A DNA stretch of 56,859 nucleotides from JAYZDP01 sp036337765 (lineage in GTDB: Bacteria; Acidobacteriota; Thermoanaerobaculia; Multivoradales; Multivoraceae): contig JAYZDP010000001.1 of the NCBI GenBank assembly GCA_036337765.1, forward strand, positions 1-56,859, in the 5' to 3' direction. Under the pieces are notes generated by a model. The model was not told the origin of the DNA and ran no database searches. It saw only the letters and a list, made by a program, of their open reading frames with translations. A program made the translations under genes and the position numbers. Below, in pieces: positions 35,008-43,925 of the stretch (position 1 is its first letter; each line of letters opens with the position of its first letter).

Positions 35008-36009
35008 ATGCGACACCCGCTCCACATGACCACCGACATGATGCGCCATGGCTTCTCGAACGCCATGAAGGGGAACAAGCGTTACCCGTACGTGCTCATG
35101 CTCGAACCTCTCTACACTTGCAACCTGGCGTGTCTCGGTTGCTCGATCGAGCGCCACACCGGCAAGCTCAAGGACCGAATGACCGTCGAGGACTGCCTGC
35201 GTGCAGTCGAGGAGAGCGGGGCGCCGACGGTGTCGATCTGTGGCGGTGAGCCCACGATCTATCCCGAGCTGGTCGAGCTCCTCAACGGCATCATCGAGCG
35301 CAAGCGCCACATCTATCTCTGCACCAACGCTCTGCTGCTCAACGAGACCCTGTTTGGCAAGGTCGAGCCCAACAAGCGCTTGACTGTCAACGTACACCTC
35401 GACGGGCTGCGCGAGACCCACGACTACGTGTGTGCCAAGGATGGGGTCTTCGACAAAGCGATCGAGATGATCCGCGAGTCGAAAAGGCTCGGCTTCCACA
35501 CCACCACCAACACCACGATCTTCAAAGAGACCAAGATCGACGAGGTCGAGGAGCTGTGCCGGCTGCTGTCGGAGATCCCCGTCGACGGCATGCTGATCTC
35601 GCCCGGCTATCAGTACGAGTCGGTCGATCGCGACATCTTCCTCACCCGCAAGGACACCGAGTCGAAGTTCGAGCGCGTGATCGAGATCGCGGGCGACTAC
35701 AAGATCTCCTCGACGCCGATGTTTCTTGAGTTCGCCGCTGGCAAGCGCAACTACGACTGCTCTCCCTGGAGCACGGTGACGCGCACCCCGCTAGGCTGGA
35801 AGGGGCCGTGCTACTTGATCGGCAAGCAGTACTACGAGACCTGGGAGGAGTTCTGGAGCGAGATCGACTGGGACTACTGGGAGTCTCGCCAGGACACCCT
35901 GTGCCAGAACTGCTCGATGCACTCCGGCTTCGAAGCCTCGGTGGTGCGCAATCTGCACAAGTCCCCTAAGGACATGATGCGGATGGCCGCCTGGCAGCTC
36001 TTCGCCTAG
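35008..36009 (+). CDS. hpnH: Adenosyl-hopene transferase HpnH (radical SAM)
   Basis: 333 residues. The radical SAM cluster is Cys38, Cys42 and Cys45 in CNLACLGCS, followed by ICGGEPTIYPE and the SPASM-like C-terminal cysteines CQNCSMHSGFE. The long conserved stretches fit HpnH, which links the 5'-deoxyadenosyl group to hopene to give adenosylhopane. That is the first step in extended (C35) bacteriohopanepolyols. GGAG before ATG 35008. It lies 33 bases after shc. Confidence 0.95.
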   Translation: MRHPLHMTTDMMRHGFSNAMKGNKRYPYVLMLEPLYTCNLACLGCSIERHTGKLKDRMTVEDCLRAVEESGAPTVSICGGEPTIYPELVELLNGIIERKRHIYLCTNALLLNETLFGKVEPNKRLTVNVHLDGLRETHDYVCAKDGVFDKAIEMIRESKRLGFHTTTNTTIFKETKIDEVEELCRLLSEIPVDGMLISPGYQYESVDRDIFLTRKDTESKFERVIEIAGDYKISSTPMFLEFAAGKRNYDCSPWSTVTRTPLGWKGPCYLIGKQYYETWEEFWSEIDWDYWESRQDTLCQNCSMHSGFEASVVRNLHKSPKDMMRMAAWQLFA

Positions 36010-36030
36010 GCGAGACGACGCAGCTTCGAG

Positions 36031-37023
36031 ATGACCGTCCTGGTCACCGGCGGTACGGGGTTCGTCGGTGCTCATCTCGTGCGTGCGCTGCTGGAGCGTG
36101 GCGACAGGGTTCGCTGCCTGGTGCGGCGGGAGAGTCGGCGCGACAACCTCGACCACCTCGACGTGGCGCTGGCGGAAGGGGATCTGCGCGACACGGACTC
36201 ACTTCGGCGCGCGGTCGCGGGGTGTGAGTCGCTCTACCATTGCGCCGCCGACTACCGGCTATGGGTGCGGGATCCAGCCGAGCTATACGACGCCAATGTC
36301 GAAGGGACCCGGCGACTCCTGACCGCGGCTCGTGAGGCGGGCGTCGAGAAGGTGGTCTACACGTCGAGCGTCGGCGCCTTGGGCCTCGAGCCCGACGGCT
36401 CGCCGGCGAATGAGGACACACCGGTGTCGCTCGAGAAGATGATCGGGCACTACAAACGATCGAAGTTTCTCGCCGAACGGGTGGTGGAGGAGGCCTGTGA
36501 CGAGGGGCTGGCGGTGGTCATCGTCAATCCGTCGACGCCGGTGGGCGATCTCGACATCAAGCCAACTCCGACCGGCCAGATCATCCTCGACTTTCTCAAC
36601 GGTCGCATGCCGGCCTACGTCGACACGGGCCTGAATCTCGTCGACGTGCGGGACGTCGCGGCCGGGCACCTGCTCGCTGAGCAGAAGGGGCGGGTCGGCG
36701 AGAAGTACATCCTCGGCAATCGCAACCTGAGCCTGCGCGAGATCCTCGAGGTTTTGTCCCGGCTGACGGGGGCAGCGGCGCCGCGGTTTCGCGTGCCGCA
36801 CTGGGTTCCGGCGCTCTTCGCGGCGGGGTCCGCAGCGGTGGCACGGCTAGCGGGCACCGAGCCTCGGGTATCGCCCGAGAGCGTGCGCATGTCGCGCCAC
36901 AAGATGTATTTCGATTCCTCGAAGGCGCTGCGCGAGCTCGGCCTTCCGCAAACGTCCGTAGAGGAGGCGTTGGAAAGGGCGGTCGAGTGGTTTCGCGCGG
37001 TCGGGAGGGTCGAGGCTCAATGA
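36031..37023 (+). CDS. hpnA: Hopanoid-associated NAD-dependent sugar epimerase HpnA
   Basis: 330 residues of extended SDR type: nucleotide loop TGGTGFVGAHLV (6-17), catalytic Tyr141 and Lys145 in HYKRSKF, and NPSTPVGDLDIKPTPTG, which is typical of the HpnA group. Members are found in hopanoid clusters and are annotated as sugar epimerases; the exact reaction is not established to my knowledge. Its TGA overlaps the ATG of hpnG. Confidence 0.93.
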   Translation: MTVLVTGGTGFVGAHLVRALLERGDRVRCLVRRESRRDNLDHLDVALAEGDLRDTDSLRRAVAGCESLYHCAADYRLWVRDPAELYDANVEGTRRLLTAAREAGVEKVVYTSSVGALGLEPDGSPANEDTPVSLEKMIGHYKRSKFLAERVVEEACDEGLAVVIVNPSTPVGDLDIKPTPTGQIILDFLNGRMPAYVDTGLNLVDVRDVAAGHLLAEQKGRVGEKYILGNRNLSLREILEVLSRLTGAAAPRFRVPHWVPALFAAGSAAVARLAGTEPRVSPESVRMSRHKMYFDSSKALRELGLPQTSVEEALERAVEWFRAVGRVEAQ

Positions 37024-37742
37024 GCCCGAAGCCCGGCCTGTGCGTGGTCGCCGCGCAGCCCGAGGAGATCGCGACGCTGCTGGATCGCTACGGCTCGAGC
37101 CCGATCGACACCGACGGTCCACGCGCGTGGCAGATACGAGCTCAGGAGACAACGGTCACCGTGGCGCTGGTGGGGGAGGGTCGGCGCCTGGCACGATCAG
37201 GGATGGAGGCGATCGTTGGTTGGCAGCCCGAACGGATTCTCGTCGTCGGGGTCGCAGGAGCGCTCACCGACGACCTCTCCGTGGGTCAGGCGCTGGCGAT
37301 TACGGCGGTGCGCGAAGCCGGCGGCCGGCGACACGAGCTCGGCGCCCCGAGCGAGAGTGTTCGCTCTCACTTGAGCGGCTCGGCGGAGCTGGTGACGGTC
37401 GACGAGCTGATCGTCGACCCGCAACGACGCCGGGAGCTGGCCAGCCTGGTGGATTGCCCCAGGCTGGCCGTGGACATGGAGACCTTCGAGCTCGTGGACG
37501 TTGCGAGATCGGCTGGCATTCCGATCGACGTGGTGCGTGTCATCAGCGATCGCGCCGACGCGGAGCTGCCGGCGTTCTTGAGCCGTTGCCGCCGGCCAGA
37601 CGGCAGTATCGACCGGGTTCGCGTGGTCCTGGCCGCCAGCGCCCGGCCCGGCTCCTGGCGGGCGCTCGCCGAACTCGGTCGTACGGTCAGCGAGGCCTCT
37701 GTGACGTTCGCCGACGTCGTCGTCGCGGCCGTGCCTGGTTGA
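37020..37742 (+). CDS. hpnG: Adenosylhopane nucleosidase/phosphorylase HpnG
   Basis: 240 residues, ATGA overlap with hpnA. Purine-nucleoside-phosphorylase-like fold: LVVGVAGAL, AVDMETFELVDVA (nucleoside-binding Met-Glu), and the catalytic-type Asp in RVISDRADAELP. HpnG releases adenine from adenosylhopane to give ribosylhopane in bacteriohopanetetrol formation. Sequence is diverged relative to proteobacterial HpnG, so the assignment leans on the shc-hpnH-hpnA context. Confidence 0.85.
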   Translation: MSPKPGLCVVAAQPEEIATLLDRYGSSPIDTDGPRAWQIRAQETTVTVALVGEGRRLARSGMEAIVGWQPERILVVGVAGALTDDLSVGQALAITAVREAGGRRHELGAPSESVRSHLSGSAELVTVDELIVDPQRRRELASLVDCPRLAVDMETFELVDVARSAGIPIDVVRVISDRADAELPAFLSRCRRPDGSIDRVRVVLAASARPGSWRALAELGRTVSEASVTFADVVVAAVPG

Positions 37743-37777
37743 CTTGCAGCGCCACAATCTCGCACACTGTCCGGCGC

Positions 37778-38833
37778 ATGTCCCGCCTCACTTCTAGCGC
37801 GCTCCCGAGCGCGGACGAGGCCCTCGATCGCGATCGCAAGGCCGAGCACATCCGGCTCGGGCTGGACTGCAGGATGCAGCTCGAGGCGCACTACTTCGAG
37901 CAGTATGCGTTCCCTCACGCGGCGCTGCCCGAAATTAACTTCGCTGAGATCGACACCTCGGTCGAGTTTCTCGGCAAGCGCCTGCAGGCGCCGCTCCTGA
38001 TCTCTTGTATGACCGGAGGCACTGACAGCGCGGCTGCGATCAACCGCAACCTCGCCGCCGCGGCGGAGAAGGCCGGCGTCGCACTTGGAGTTGGATCGCA
38101 GCGCAGGGCGCTCGAAGATCCCGAAACCGCGGCGAGCTTCGAGGTGCGTTCCTCCGCCCCCACGGCGGCACTGTTGGCCAACCTCGGTGCAGTGCAGCTG
38201 AACTACGGTTGCGGCATCGACGAGTGCCGCAGGGTGGTCGAGATGATCGGTGCCGACGCGTTGGTGCTGCATCTCAACCCGCTACAAGAGGCGATCCAGC
38301 CCGAGGGCCAGGTCGACTTCTCGAACCTGCTGCCGAAGATGGCCGCCATTGTCTCGGAGATCGAGGTGCCGGTGATCGCCAAGGAGATCGGCTGCGGCAT
38401 CTCTGCCGCTACCGGTCGCGAGCTGGCGAGGATCGGCATCGAGATCGTCGACACCGCCGGGCTCGGCGGCACGTGTGGGGCCCGTATCGAGGGGGCGCGC
38501 GCCGACGATCTCGAGCTCGGCGAGCTGTTCGCCGACTGGGGCATCCCGACCCCCGACTCGATCCGCGAGCTGTCTGGCGTTGCCGGGCTCCGAGTCATCG
38601 GTAGCGGCGGACTGCGAAATGGCATCGACGGGGCGAAGGCGATCGCTTTGGGCTCGTCCCTGTTCGGTATGGCGTACCCGTTTCTCGCCGCCGCGACGGT
38701 TTCGGCTGAGGTGGTGGTGGAGAGGATCGAGCGCGTTGTACACGAGTTGAAGATCTGCATGTTCTGTCTCGGTTGCCGTGATCTCGAAAGTCTGCGAGCG
38801 GTCGAGCTTGTGCGGAGGCCTCGCACTTCATGA
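37778..38833 (+). CDS. fni: Isopentenyl-diphosphate delta-isomerase, type 2 (FMN)
   Basis: 351 residues from ATG 37778. Type 2 signatures: RKAEHIRLGLD near the start, ISCMTGGT, VGSQRRALEDPE, NLGAVQLNYG, the HLNPLQEAIQPEG active-site segment, and AKEIGCGIS. It uses reduced FMN and Mg to interconvert IPP and DMAPP, as in archaea and many Gram-positives. The stop overlaps the HMG-CoA reductase ATG by 4 bases, tying isomerisation to the mevalonate genes. Confidence 0.94.
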   Translation: MSRLTSSALPSADEALDRDRKAEHIRLGLDCRMQLEAHYFEQYAFPHAALPEINFAEIDTSVEFLGKRLQAPLLISCMTGGTDSAAAINRNLAAAAEKAGVALGVGSQRRALEDPETAASFEVRSSAPTAALLANLGAVQLNYGCGIDECRRVVEMIGADALVLHLNPLQEAIQPEGQVDFSNLLPKMAAIVSEIEVPVIAKEIGCGISAATGRELARIGIEIVDTAGLGGTCGARIEGARADDLELGELFADWGIPTPDSIRELSGVAGLRVIGSGGLRNGIDGAKAIALGSSLFGMAYPFLAAATVSAEVVVERIERVVHELKICMFCLGCRDLESLRAVELVRRPRTS

Positions 38834-40074
38834 CTGAAACGAAAGCGGCACCGGAAGACTGGGTGCAGGAGATCGCGGCGGGCCGCCGGGGCTTTCACCA
38901 GCTACCGGCGGACCTCACTGCGGTGGAGGCGGCAGACCTACGTCGCCGGGCCTTGGAGGAACAGTCGGGTAGAAGTCTCGAGCACATCGGCCATTTCAGC
39001 TTCGATGCCTCCCGCGCCTCGACGCGCAACTGCGAGAACCTGATCGGAGTGGCCCAGATCCCAATGGGCATCGTCGGGCCGGTGCGAGTGCGCGGCGAAG
39101 TGCTCGACGACGAGGTCTTCGTGCCCATGGCCACCACCGAAGGTGCGCTGCTCGCCAGCGTGAACCGGGGTTGTTCCGCGATTCGCCGCGCAGGCGGCGC
39201 CGTGGTCCACGTCGAGGACGTCGGGATGACCCGGGCGCCGGTATTCCGTACGTCTGGGATCGAACAGACCAATCACTTCCTCGACTGGGTCGGCGCCAAT
39301 TTTGAGAGGATCCGCAAAGTGGCGGAGGGGACCAGCCGCTTCCTGAGGCTAGTGGAGATCCGGCCGCGCTCGCTCGGCACGACCGTCTTCTTACGTTTCC
39401 GCTTCGAGACCGGGGATGCGATGGGCATGAACATGGCCACCATCGCGTGCGATCGCGTGGTCCGCGAGCTGATCGACCCGGAGACGGGCGTCGAGTGCGT
39501 CGCCCTGTCGGGCAACTACTGCGTCGATAAGAAGCCGGCGGCCGTAAACTTCCTCGAGGGGCGCGGCAAACGGATCTTCGCCGAGGTTCTACTCGAGGGC
39601 GATCCGCTGACGAAGACGCTCAAGTCGAACGCGCCGGCGCTGGTAGAGCTGCAGTACCGCAAGAATCTGATGGGCTCGATCGCCGCCGGCTCGATGGGCT
39701 ACAACGGCCAGGCCGCGAACGTGCTGGCGGGGATCTTCGCGGCCACCGGCCAGGACCTGGCCCATGTAGTCGAGGGCTCGATGACGATCACCGGCATCGA
39801 GCCGAAGGGCGAGGGCGTGCTGTTCTCGGTCTACATGCCCGACGTGCCCCTGGCCGCGATCGGTGGTGGCACGGGGCTCGAAACCCAGAACGAAGCGCTG
39901 GCCCTGATGGGCATTGAACCCGACGCCTCTCGACCCGGGCAGGCGGCGATGCGCCTGGCCGAGATCGTGGGTGCGGTGGTCCTGGCCGGCGAGGTCTCGC
40001 TGATGTCGGCGCTCACCTCGCAGGACCTGGCGGGGGCACACGAGCGGCTGGGACGGGGCGAGCCCAAGAGTTGA
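38830..40074 (+). CDS. hmgA: Hydroxymethylglutaryl-CoA reductase, class I
   Basis: 414 residues, soluble with no membrane anchor. Catalytic and binding motifs: ENLIGVAQIPMGIVGPV, MATTEGALLASVNRGC (Glu), RFETGDAMGMNM (NADPH region), SGNYCVDKKPAAVNF (Lys), FAATGQDLAHVVEGS (Asp), and a C-terminal His in LAGAHERLG. GGGTGLETQNEAL is the class I type found in archaea and eukaryotes. It makes mevalonate from HMG-CoA and NADPH. Its stop overlaps the TTG start of mevalonate kinase. No HMG-CoA synthase lies in the window. Confidence 0.96.
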   Translation: MTETKAAPEDWVQEIAAGRRGFHQLPADLTAVEAADLRRRALEEQSGRSLEHIGHFSFDASRASTRNCENLIGVAQIPMGIVGPVRVRGEVLDDEVFVPMATTEGALLASVNRGCSAIRRAGGAVVHVEDVGMTRAPVFRTSGIEQTNHFLDWVGANFERIRKVAEGTSRFLRLVEIRPRSLGTTVFLRFRFETGDAMGMNMATIACDRVVRELIDPETGVECVALSGNYCVDKKPAAVNFLEGRGKRIFAEVLLEGDPLTKTLKSNAPALVELQYRKNLMGSIAAGSMGYNGQAANVLAGIFAATGQDLAHVVEGSMTITGIEPKGEGVLFSVYMPDVPLAAIGGGTGLETQNEALALMGIEPDASRPGQAAMRLAEIVGAVVLAGEVSLMSALTSQDLAGAHERLGRGEPKS

Positions 40075-41138
40075 TCCCGACCCGGGTCTCGTCGCCGGGC
40101 AAGCTCATCCTGGTCGGCGATCACGCTGCCGTCTACCGTCGGCCGGCCGTCGTCGCCGCTCTCGGTGCGAGGCTCGAAGCGCGTTTCAGCGAGGCGGGCT
40201 CCGGCGTCGAGCTGATACTGCGCGACCTCGGTGAGCACGTCCACGTGGACCTTGACGAGCTCGAGGACTACACGATGGCTGCTCGACGGCACTGGCAGGA
40301 GTTCGACAAAGACCCCAGCCCCACTAGTTTCCGCCGACTGCGAGGGGAGGATCCGGCTCATCTGGCGAAGGTTGCCGTGGGGGAAGCCCTCGCCTTTGCC
40401 GGCGCGCGAGACGCGTGCCTACTCGTAGAGGTTTCATCCGAGCTGCCGGTGGGATCGGGCTTCGGCAGCTCCGCGGCACTCTCGGCCACGCTGGTGGTCG
40501 GGACCCTCGCCGCCCTCGAGGTCGATGCCGACGCGTCGCGCTTAGAGGCGCTCGTGACCGAGGCGGAGCGCCGCCAGCACGGGCACCCTTCCGGCGTCGA
40601 CGCGGCGGTGGTGCTGCGGGGGGGTGTGCAGTGGATTGAGTACCCGACGGTCGGGGCGTTGCGGGCGGTCGCCCTACGAGAGGGCACGCTGCTGAGCTGC
40701 CTGCGCGTGGTCGATACCGGAACGCCAGAAGTGGCCACGGGCGAGGTAGTGGCCGCGGTGAGCCGTCGATCTTCCGAGCAGCCGCGGGTCTTCGATTCCG
40801 CACTGCGAAACATCCAAGACGCGGCAAAGGCCTTCCGCAGCGCGCTCGAGGCGAACGACGGTGACCTGTTGGCCCGTGCGATCTACTCGGCCGAACGCGC
40901 ACTCGAGGAGCTCGGGGTCGTTCCGGCCGTCGTTGTGGATTTGGTGCGGCGCATCGAGGCCGCCGGAGGGGCGGCCAAGATCTCTGGCGCCGGCGCGTCG
41001 CATGGCGATCGGGCGGGCGGCCTGGTGGTCTATCATCCCCGCCCTGAGGAAGTGGCGGACTGGGACTTTCTGCCATCGGCCTGGTGGGTGCACGCGACGC
41101 TCGGGGCACCATCGGTGCGAAGGGAGGCGAGTCAGTGA
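40071..41138 (+). CDS. mvk: Mevalonate kinase (GHMP family)
   Basis: 355 residues from a TTG in a TTGA overlap with the reductase stop. GHMP kinase motifs: SSPGKLILVGDHAAVY at the N-terminus, the ATP loop PVGSGFGSSAALS (about residue 125), HPSGVDAAVVLRGG (catalytic Asp), and AKISGAGASHGD. The first motif fits mevalonate kinase and not galactokinase or homoserine kinase. It makes 5-phosphomevalonate. It is coupled by 4 bases to the decarboxylase. Confidence 0.92.
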   Translation: MIPTRVSSPGKLILVGDHAAVYRRPAVVAALGARLEARFSEAGSGVELILRDLGEHVHVDLDELEDYTMAARRHWQEFDKDPSPTSFRRLRGEDPAHLAKVAVGEALAFAGARDACLLVEVSSELPVGSGFGSSAALSATLVVGTLAALEVDADASRLEALVTEAERRQHGHPSGVDAAVVLRGGVQWIEYPTVGALRAVALREGTLLSCLRVVDTGTPEVATGEVVAAVSRRSSEQPRVFDSALRNIQDAAKAFRSALEANDGDLLARAIYSAERALEELGVVPAVVVDLVRRIEAAGGAAKISGAGASHGDRAGGLVVYHPRPEEVADWDFLPSAWWVHATLGAPSVRREASQ

Positions 41139-42136
41139 AGGCAAGCTTTCAAGCACCGTCGAACATTGCGTTCGTCAAGTACTGGGGCGCCAGGGACCTC
41201 GATCTGGCGATTCCGAATCACCCGTCGATCTCGATGACGCTCGAGAAATGCCGATCGTTGTGTACGGTCGAGACCCAGCCGTACGACGGCAGTGCAGACC
41301 AGGTCTGGCTGGTCGACGAGTCGGGCCAGCGCACCGATCCGGGGGAGTCGTTCACTCGTCGGGTGATCGCACATCTCGATCGCCTGCGTAACCACTTCGG
41401 CGCCCAGGTCCGGTTCACGGTCGGCACCCGCAACACCTTCCCGAGCGCCGCGGGCATCGCCTCTTCAGCCTCGGGATTCACGGCGTTGACTCTCGCCACA
41501 CTCGGGGCGCTGGAGCGCGAGGTGAGCGCCGACGAGCTTTCGCTGTGGGCACGGCGCAGCGGCTCCGGCTCAGCCGCACGGTCGACCATGGGCGGCTATG
41601 TCGAATGGCCGCGCGGCGAGAGCGAGGAGTCGTGCCATGCGTTCGAGCTGGCGCCGGCCGATCACTGGGATCTACGCGACGTCATTACGATCGTCCAAAC
41701 TGCCCCCAAACGGGTGTCGTCGCTGGACGGTCATGTTGCCGCGCCGACCAGCCCGCACTACGAGCGCCGGCTGGCGCTGGTCCCGAGGCGCCTGGACCAG
41801 GTACGTGCAGCGATTCACGACCGCGATCTCGTGGCCCTGGGTCCGGTGATCGAGGAAGAGTTCATCGAGATGCACCTGGTGGCGATGTCGTCGTGCCCGC
41901 CGGTCTTCTATTGGAGCCCGGCGACGCTCGCGGTTCTCGCGCGGGTGCGCGAGCTGCGGGAGGATGGCCTGTGCGGCTTCGCGACCATGGATGCGGGCGC
42001 CAACGTGCACGTGTTCTGCGAGCCCGTCGAAGAGCCGCAGATCGCCACGGCGCTGGGCGAGACCGCCGGTGTCGACTCGGTGCTGCGCGACGGGGTGGGC
42101 CCGGGCCCTTCGGCGTTGGCCGAGCCGCTGATCTGA
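41135..42136 (+). CDS. (Di)phosphomevalonate decarboxylase family, probably 5-phosphomevalonate decarboxylase
   Basis: 333 residues from a GTG with GGGAGGCGA upstream, 4-base overlap with mvk. Family motifs: APSNIAFVKYWGARD (10-21), FPSAAGIASSASGF, RRSGSGSAARSTMGGYVEW (Arg149), KRVSSLDGH, PPVFYWSPAT, and the catalytic Asp286 in MDAGANVHV. The classical motif is KYWGK; the second lysine is Ala19 here. Combined with the absence of phosphomevalonate kinase and the presence of isopentenyl phosphate kinase, this favours the monophosphate substrate, giving isopentenyl phosphate. A classical diphosphate decarboxylase is the alternative. Confidence 0.82.
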   Translation: MKASFQAPSNIAFVKYWGARDLDLAIPNHPSISMTLEKCRSLCTVETQPYDGSADQVWLVDESGQRTDPGESFTRRVIAHLDRLRNHFGAQVRFTVGTRNTFPSAAGIASSASGFTALTLATLGALEREVSADELSLWARRSGSGSAARSTMGGYVEWPRGESEESCHAFELAPADHWDLRDVITIVQTAPKRVSSLDGHVAAPTSPHYERRLALVPRRLDQVRAAIHDRDLVALGPVIEEEFIEMHLVAMSSCPPVFYWSPATLAVLARVRELREDGLCGFATMDAGANVHVFCEPVEEPQIATALGETAGVDSVLRDGVGPGPSALAEPLI

Positions 42137-42149
42137 GAGGGCGTGGAAA

Positions 42150-42947
42150 GTGGATCTCGTCGTCGTCAAGCTCGGTGGCAGCCTGATCACCAACAAGCTC
42201 CAGCAGTCGTCGGCGCGGATGCGCGTGGTCGAGAGGTTGTGTCGCGAGATCGCCCTCGCCAAGCCCTTCATGACCGAAGGGCTCTTGGTGTCGCACGGCA
42301 GTGGCTCTTTCGGACACGTCGCGGCGGCGCGCTACCGGCTGGAAGAGGGCGTCACGGAGATGTCTCAGTTGCCGGGCGTGTCGGTCACCCAGGATCAGGC
42401 CCATCGTCTGCACCGGATCGTAGCGGGATCCCTGTCGCAGGCTGGGATCGCGGCTTACTCTCTTGCAGCGTCGAGCTTCGCCGTCGCCGACCAGGGGCGA
42501 TTGGTATCCGTCAGCAGCGAGCCGTTTCGACTGGCGCTCGAGGCCGGGCTGGTCCCCGTCACCTTCGGGGATGTCGTGCTGGACCGTTCGCGTGGCGCGT
42601 CCATCTGCTCCACCGAGACTGTGGTGGGCAGCCTGATCGCCCCGCTTGAGGCGGCCGGCTGGGCGGTGGGGCGGATCCTGTGGATGGGCTCGACCGAGGG
42701 AGTGCTGGACCCTCGTGGCCGCACGATCAAGGAAGTGAGCTCCACCAACGCCGGCGAGGCGCTCGACACCGCCGGCGAGGCGGAGGGCGAGGACGTCACC
42801 GGGGGGATGCGTCACCGGCTCGAGACCGCTCTCGAGCTTGCTCGGCTGGGCATCGAGTCCTGGATTCTCAACGGCAGGGAGGGCGGCATCCTCGAGCGCG
42901 CCCTGCGCGGCGAGAAGGTTGTGGGCACCCGAGTCCGAAGGGCCTAG
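42150..42947 (+). CDS. ipk: Isopentenyl phosphate kinase
   Basis: 265 residues from a GTG at 42150. Amino-acid-kinase fold with VVKLGGSLIT at the N-terminus, SHGSGSFGH (His56, the phosphate-binding His of archaeal IPK), VPVTFGDVVLD, GSTEGVLD, and VTGGMRHRLETA. These match IPK and not acetylglutamate or uridylate kinase. It phosphorylates isopentenyl phosphate to IPP, the final step of the alternative mevalonate route. IPK is standard in archaea and reported in few bacteria. Confidence 0.9.
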   Translation: MDLVVVKLGGSLITNKLQQSSARMRVVERLCREIALAKPFMTEGLLVSHGSGSFGHVAAARYRLEEGVTEMSQLPGVSVTQDQAHRLHRIVAGSLSQAGIAAYSLAASSFAVADQGRLVSVSSEPFRLALEAGLVPVTFGDVVLDRSRGASICSTETVVGSLIAPLEAAGWAVGRILWMGSTEGVLDPRGRTIKEVSSTNAGEALDTAGEAEGEDVTGGMRHRLETALELARLGIESWILNGREGGILERALRGEKVVGTRVRRA

Positions 42948-42993
42948 CCGGACCACCCGGCGTTTACGCTACTGGTACTGTCAAGGCTTCCCG

Positions 42994-43899
42994 ATGGCCG
43001 CTGATCTCGACGACCTCCTGGTCAAAACGAGTCGGACGTTCGCGCTTTCGATTCCGCCGCTGCCGGAGCCGACGCGTCGCGAGGTAACGATCGCGTATCT
43101 GTTGTTTCGCGTCGCCGATACCTTCGAAGACGCCTCCCACTGGTCGCGCTCCCAACGTGTGGCGGGCTTGGAGTGCTTCGTCGACCTGCTCGAGTCGGGC
43201 GACCGCGACGCGGCCGCCGCTGCGGCCCGAGAGTGGGTCGCGCAGGGCCCCTCCGAGCACGAGGGCTATGTGGAGCTGATGGCTGAGGTGCCTGAGGTCC
43301 TGCGCGCCTTCGCCGCGCTCTCAGGCCCCGCGCAGGAGATCATCCGGCGCCACGTCGTCCGCACCTCCGTGGGCATGGCTGAGATCGTCGAGCGTACGGC
43401 GGACGATGGCGTGCTGGCCCTCGATGACGTAGACGATCTCAAGCACTACTGCTATCTCGTGGCGGGGATCGTTGGCGAGCTTCTGACCGAGCTCTTTCTG
43501 CTCGACCGCCCTCGGCTCGATCCGGTGGCCGGCTATCTCACCGAGCGTGCAGCGACCTTCGGCGAGGCGCTGCAGCTCGTGAACATCCTCAAGGACTCGG
43601 CCGACGATGCCCGCGAGGGGCGCAGCTACCTGCCGTTGCGCGCCGACCGGCTGGAGGTCTTCGGTATCGCGCGTGGTGATCTTGGTGCGAGCTGCCAGTA
43701 CGTGCGTGCACTCGAGGAGGCGGGTGCTGAGCGTGGGCTGATCGCCTTCACGGCCCTGCCGGTGCTTTTGGCTTGCGCCACCCTGGATCGAGTCGAGGAT
43801 CAGGGGCCGGGTGCCAAGCTCTCCCGTCCCGAGGTCGCGCGGATCGTGCAGGAGATGAACCTTGCGCTCGACGAAGAGCGTTCCGCCGTCCCGGCCTGA
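42994..43899 (+). CDS. Squalene synthase (squalene/phytoene synthase family)
   Basis: 301 residues from ATG 42994. Early SRTFALSIPPLP, then the first aspartate motif DTFED (Asp42-Asp46), YCYLVAGIVGELLTELF, which resembles eukaryotic-type squalene synthases, and the second motif NILKDSADDAREGRSYLP (about 196-213). It condenses two farnesyl diphosphates. With shc in the same run, and no HpnE desaturase or second complete synthase nearby, one-step squalene formation is likely. A phytoene product cannot be excluded. Confidence 0.88.
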   Translation: MAADLDDLLVKTSRTFALSIPPLPEPTRREVTIAYLLFRVADTFEDASHWSRSQRVAGLECFVDLLESGDRDAAAAAAREWVAQGPSEHEGYVELMAEVPEVLRAFAALSGPAQEIIRRHVVRTSVGMAEIVERTADDGVLALDDVDDLKHYCYLVAGIVGELLTELFLLDRPRLDPVAGYLTERAATFGEALQLVNILKDSADDAREGRSYLPLRADRLEVFGIARGDLGASCQYVRALEEAGAERGLIAFTALPVLLACATLDRVEDQGPGAKLSRPEVARIVQEMNLALDEERSAVPA

Positions 43900-43925
43900 G
43901 CGGCCGCAACCATCTTGGAGGAGAC

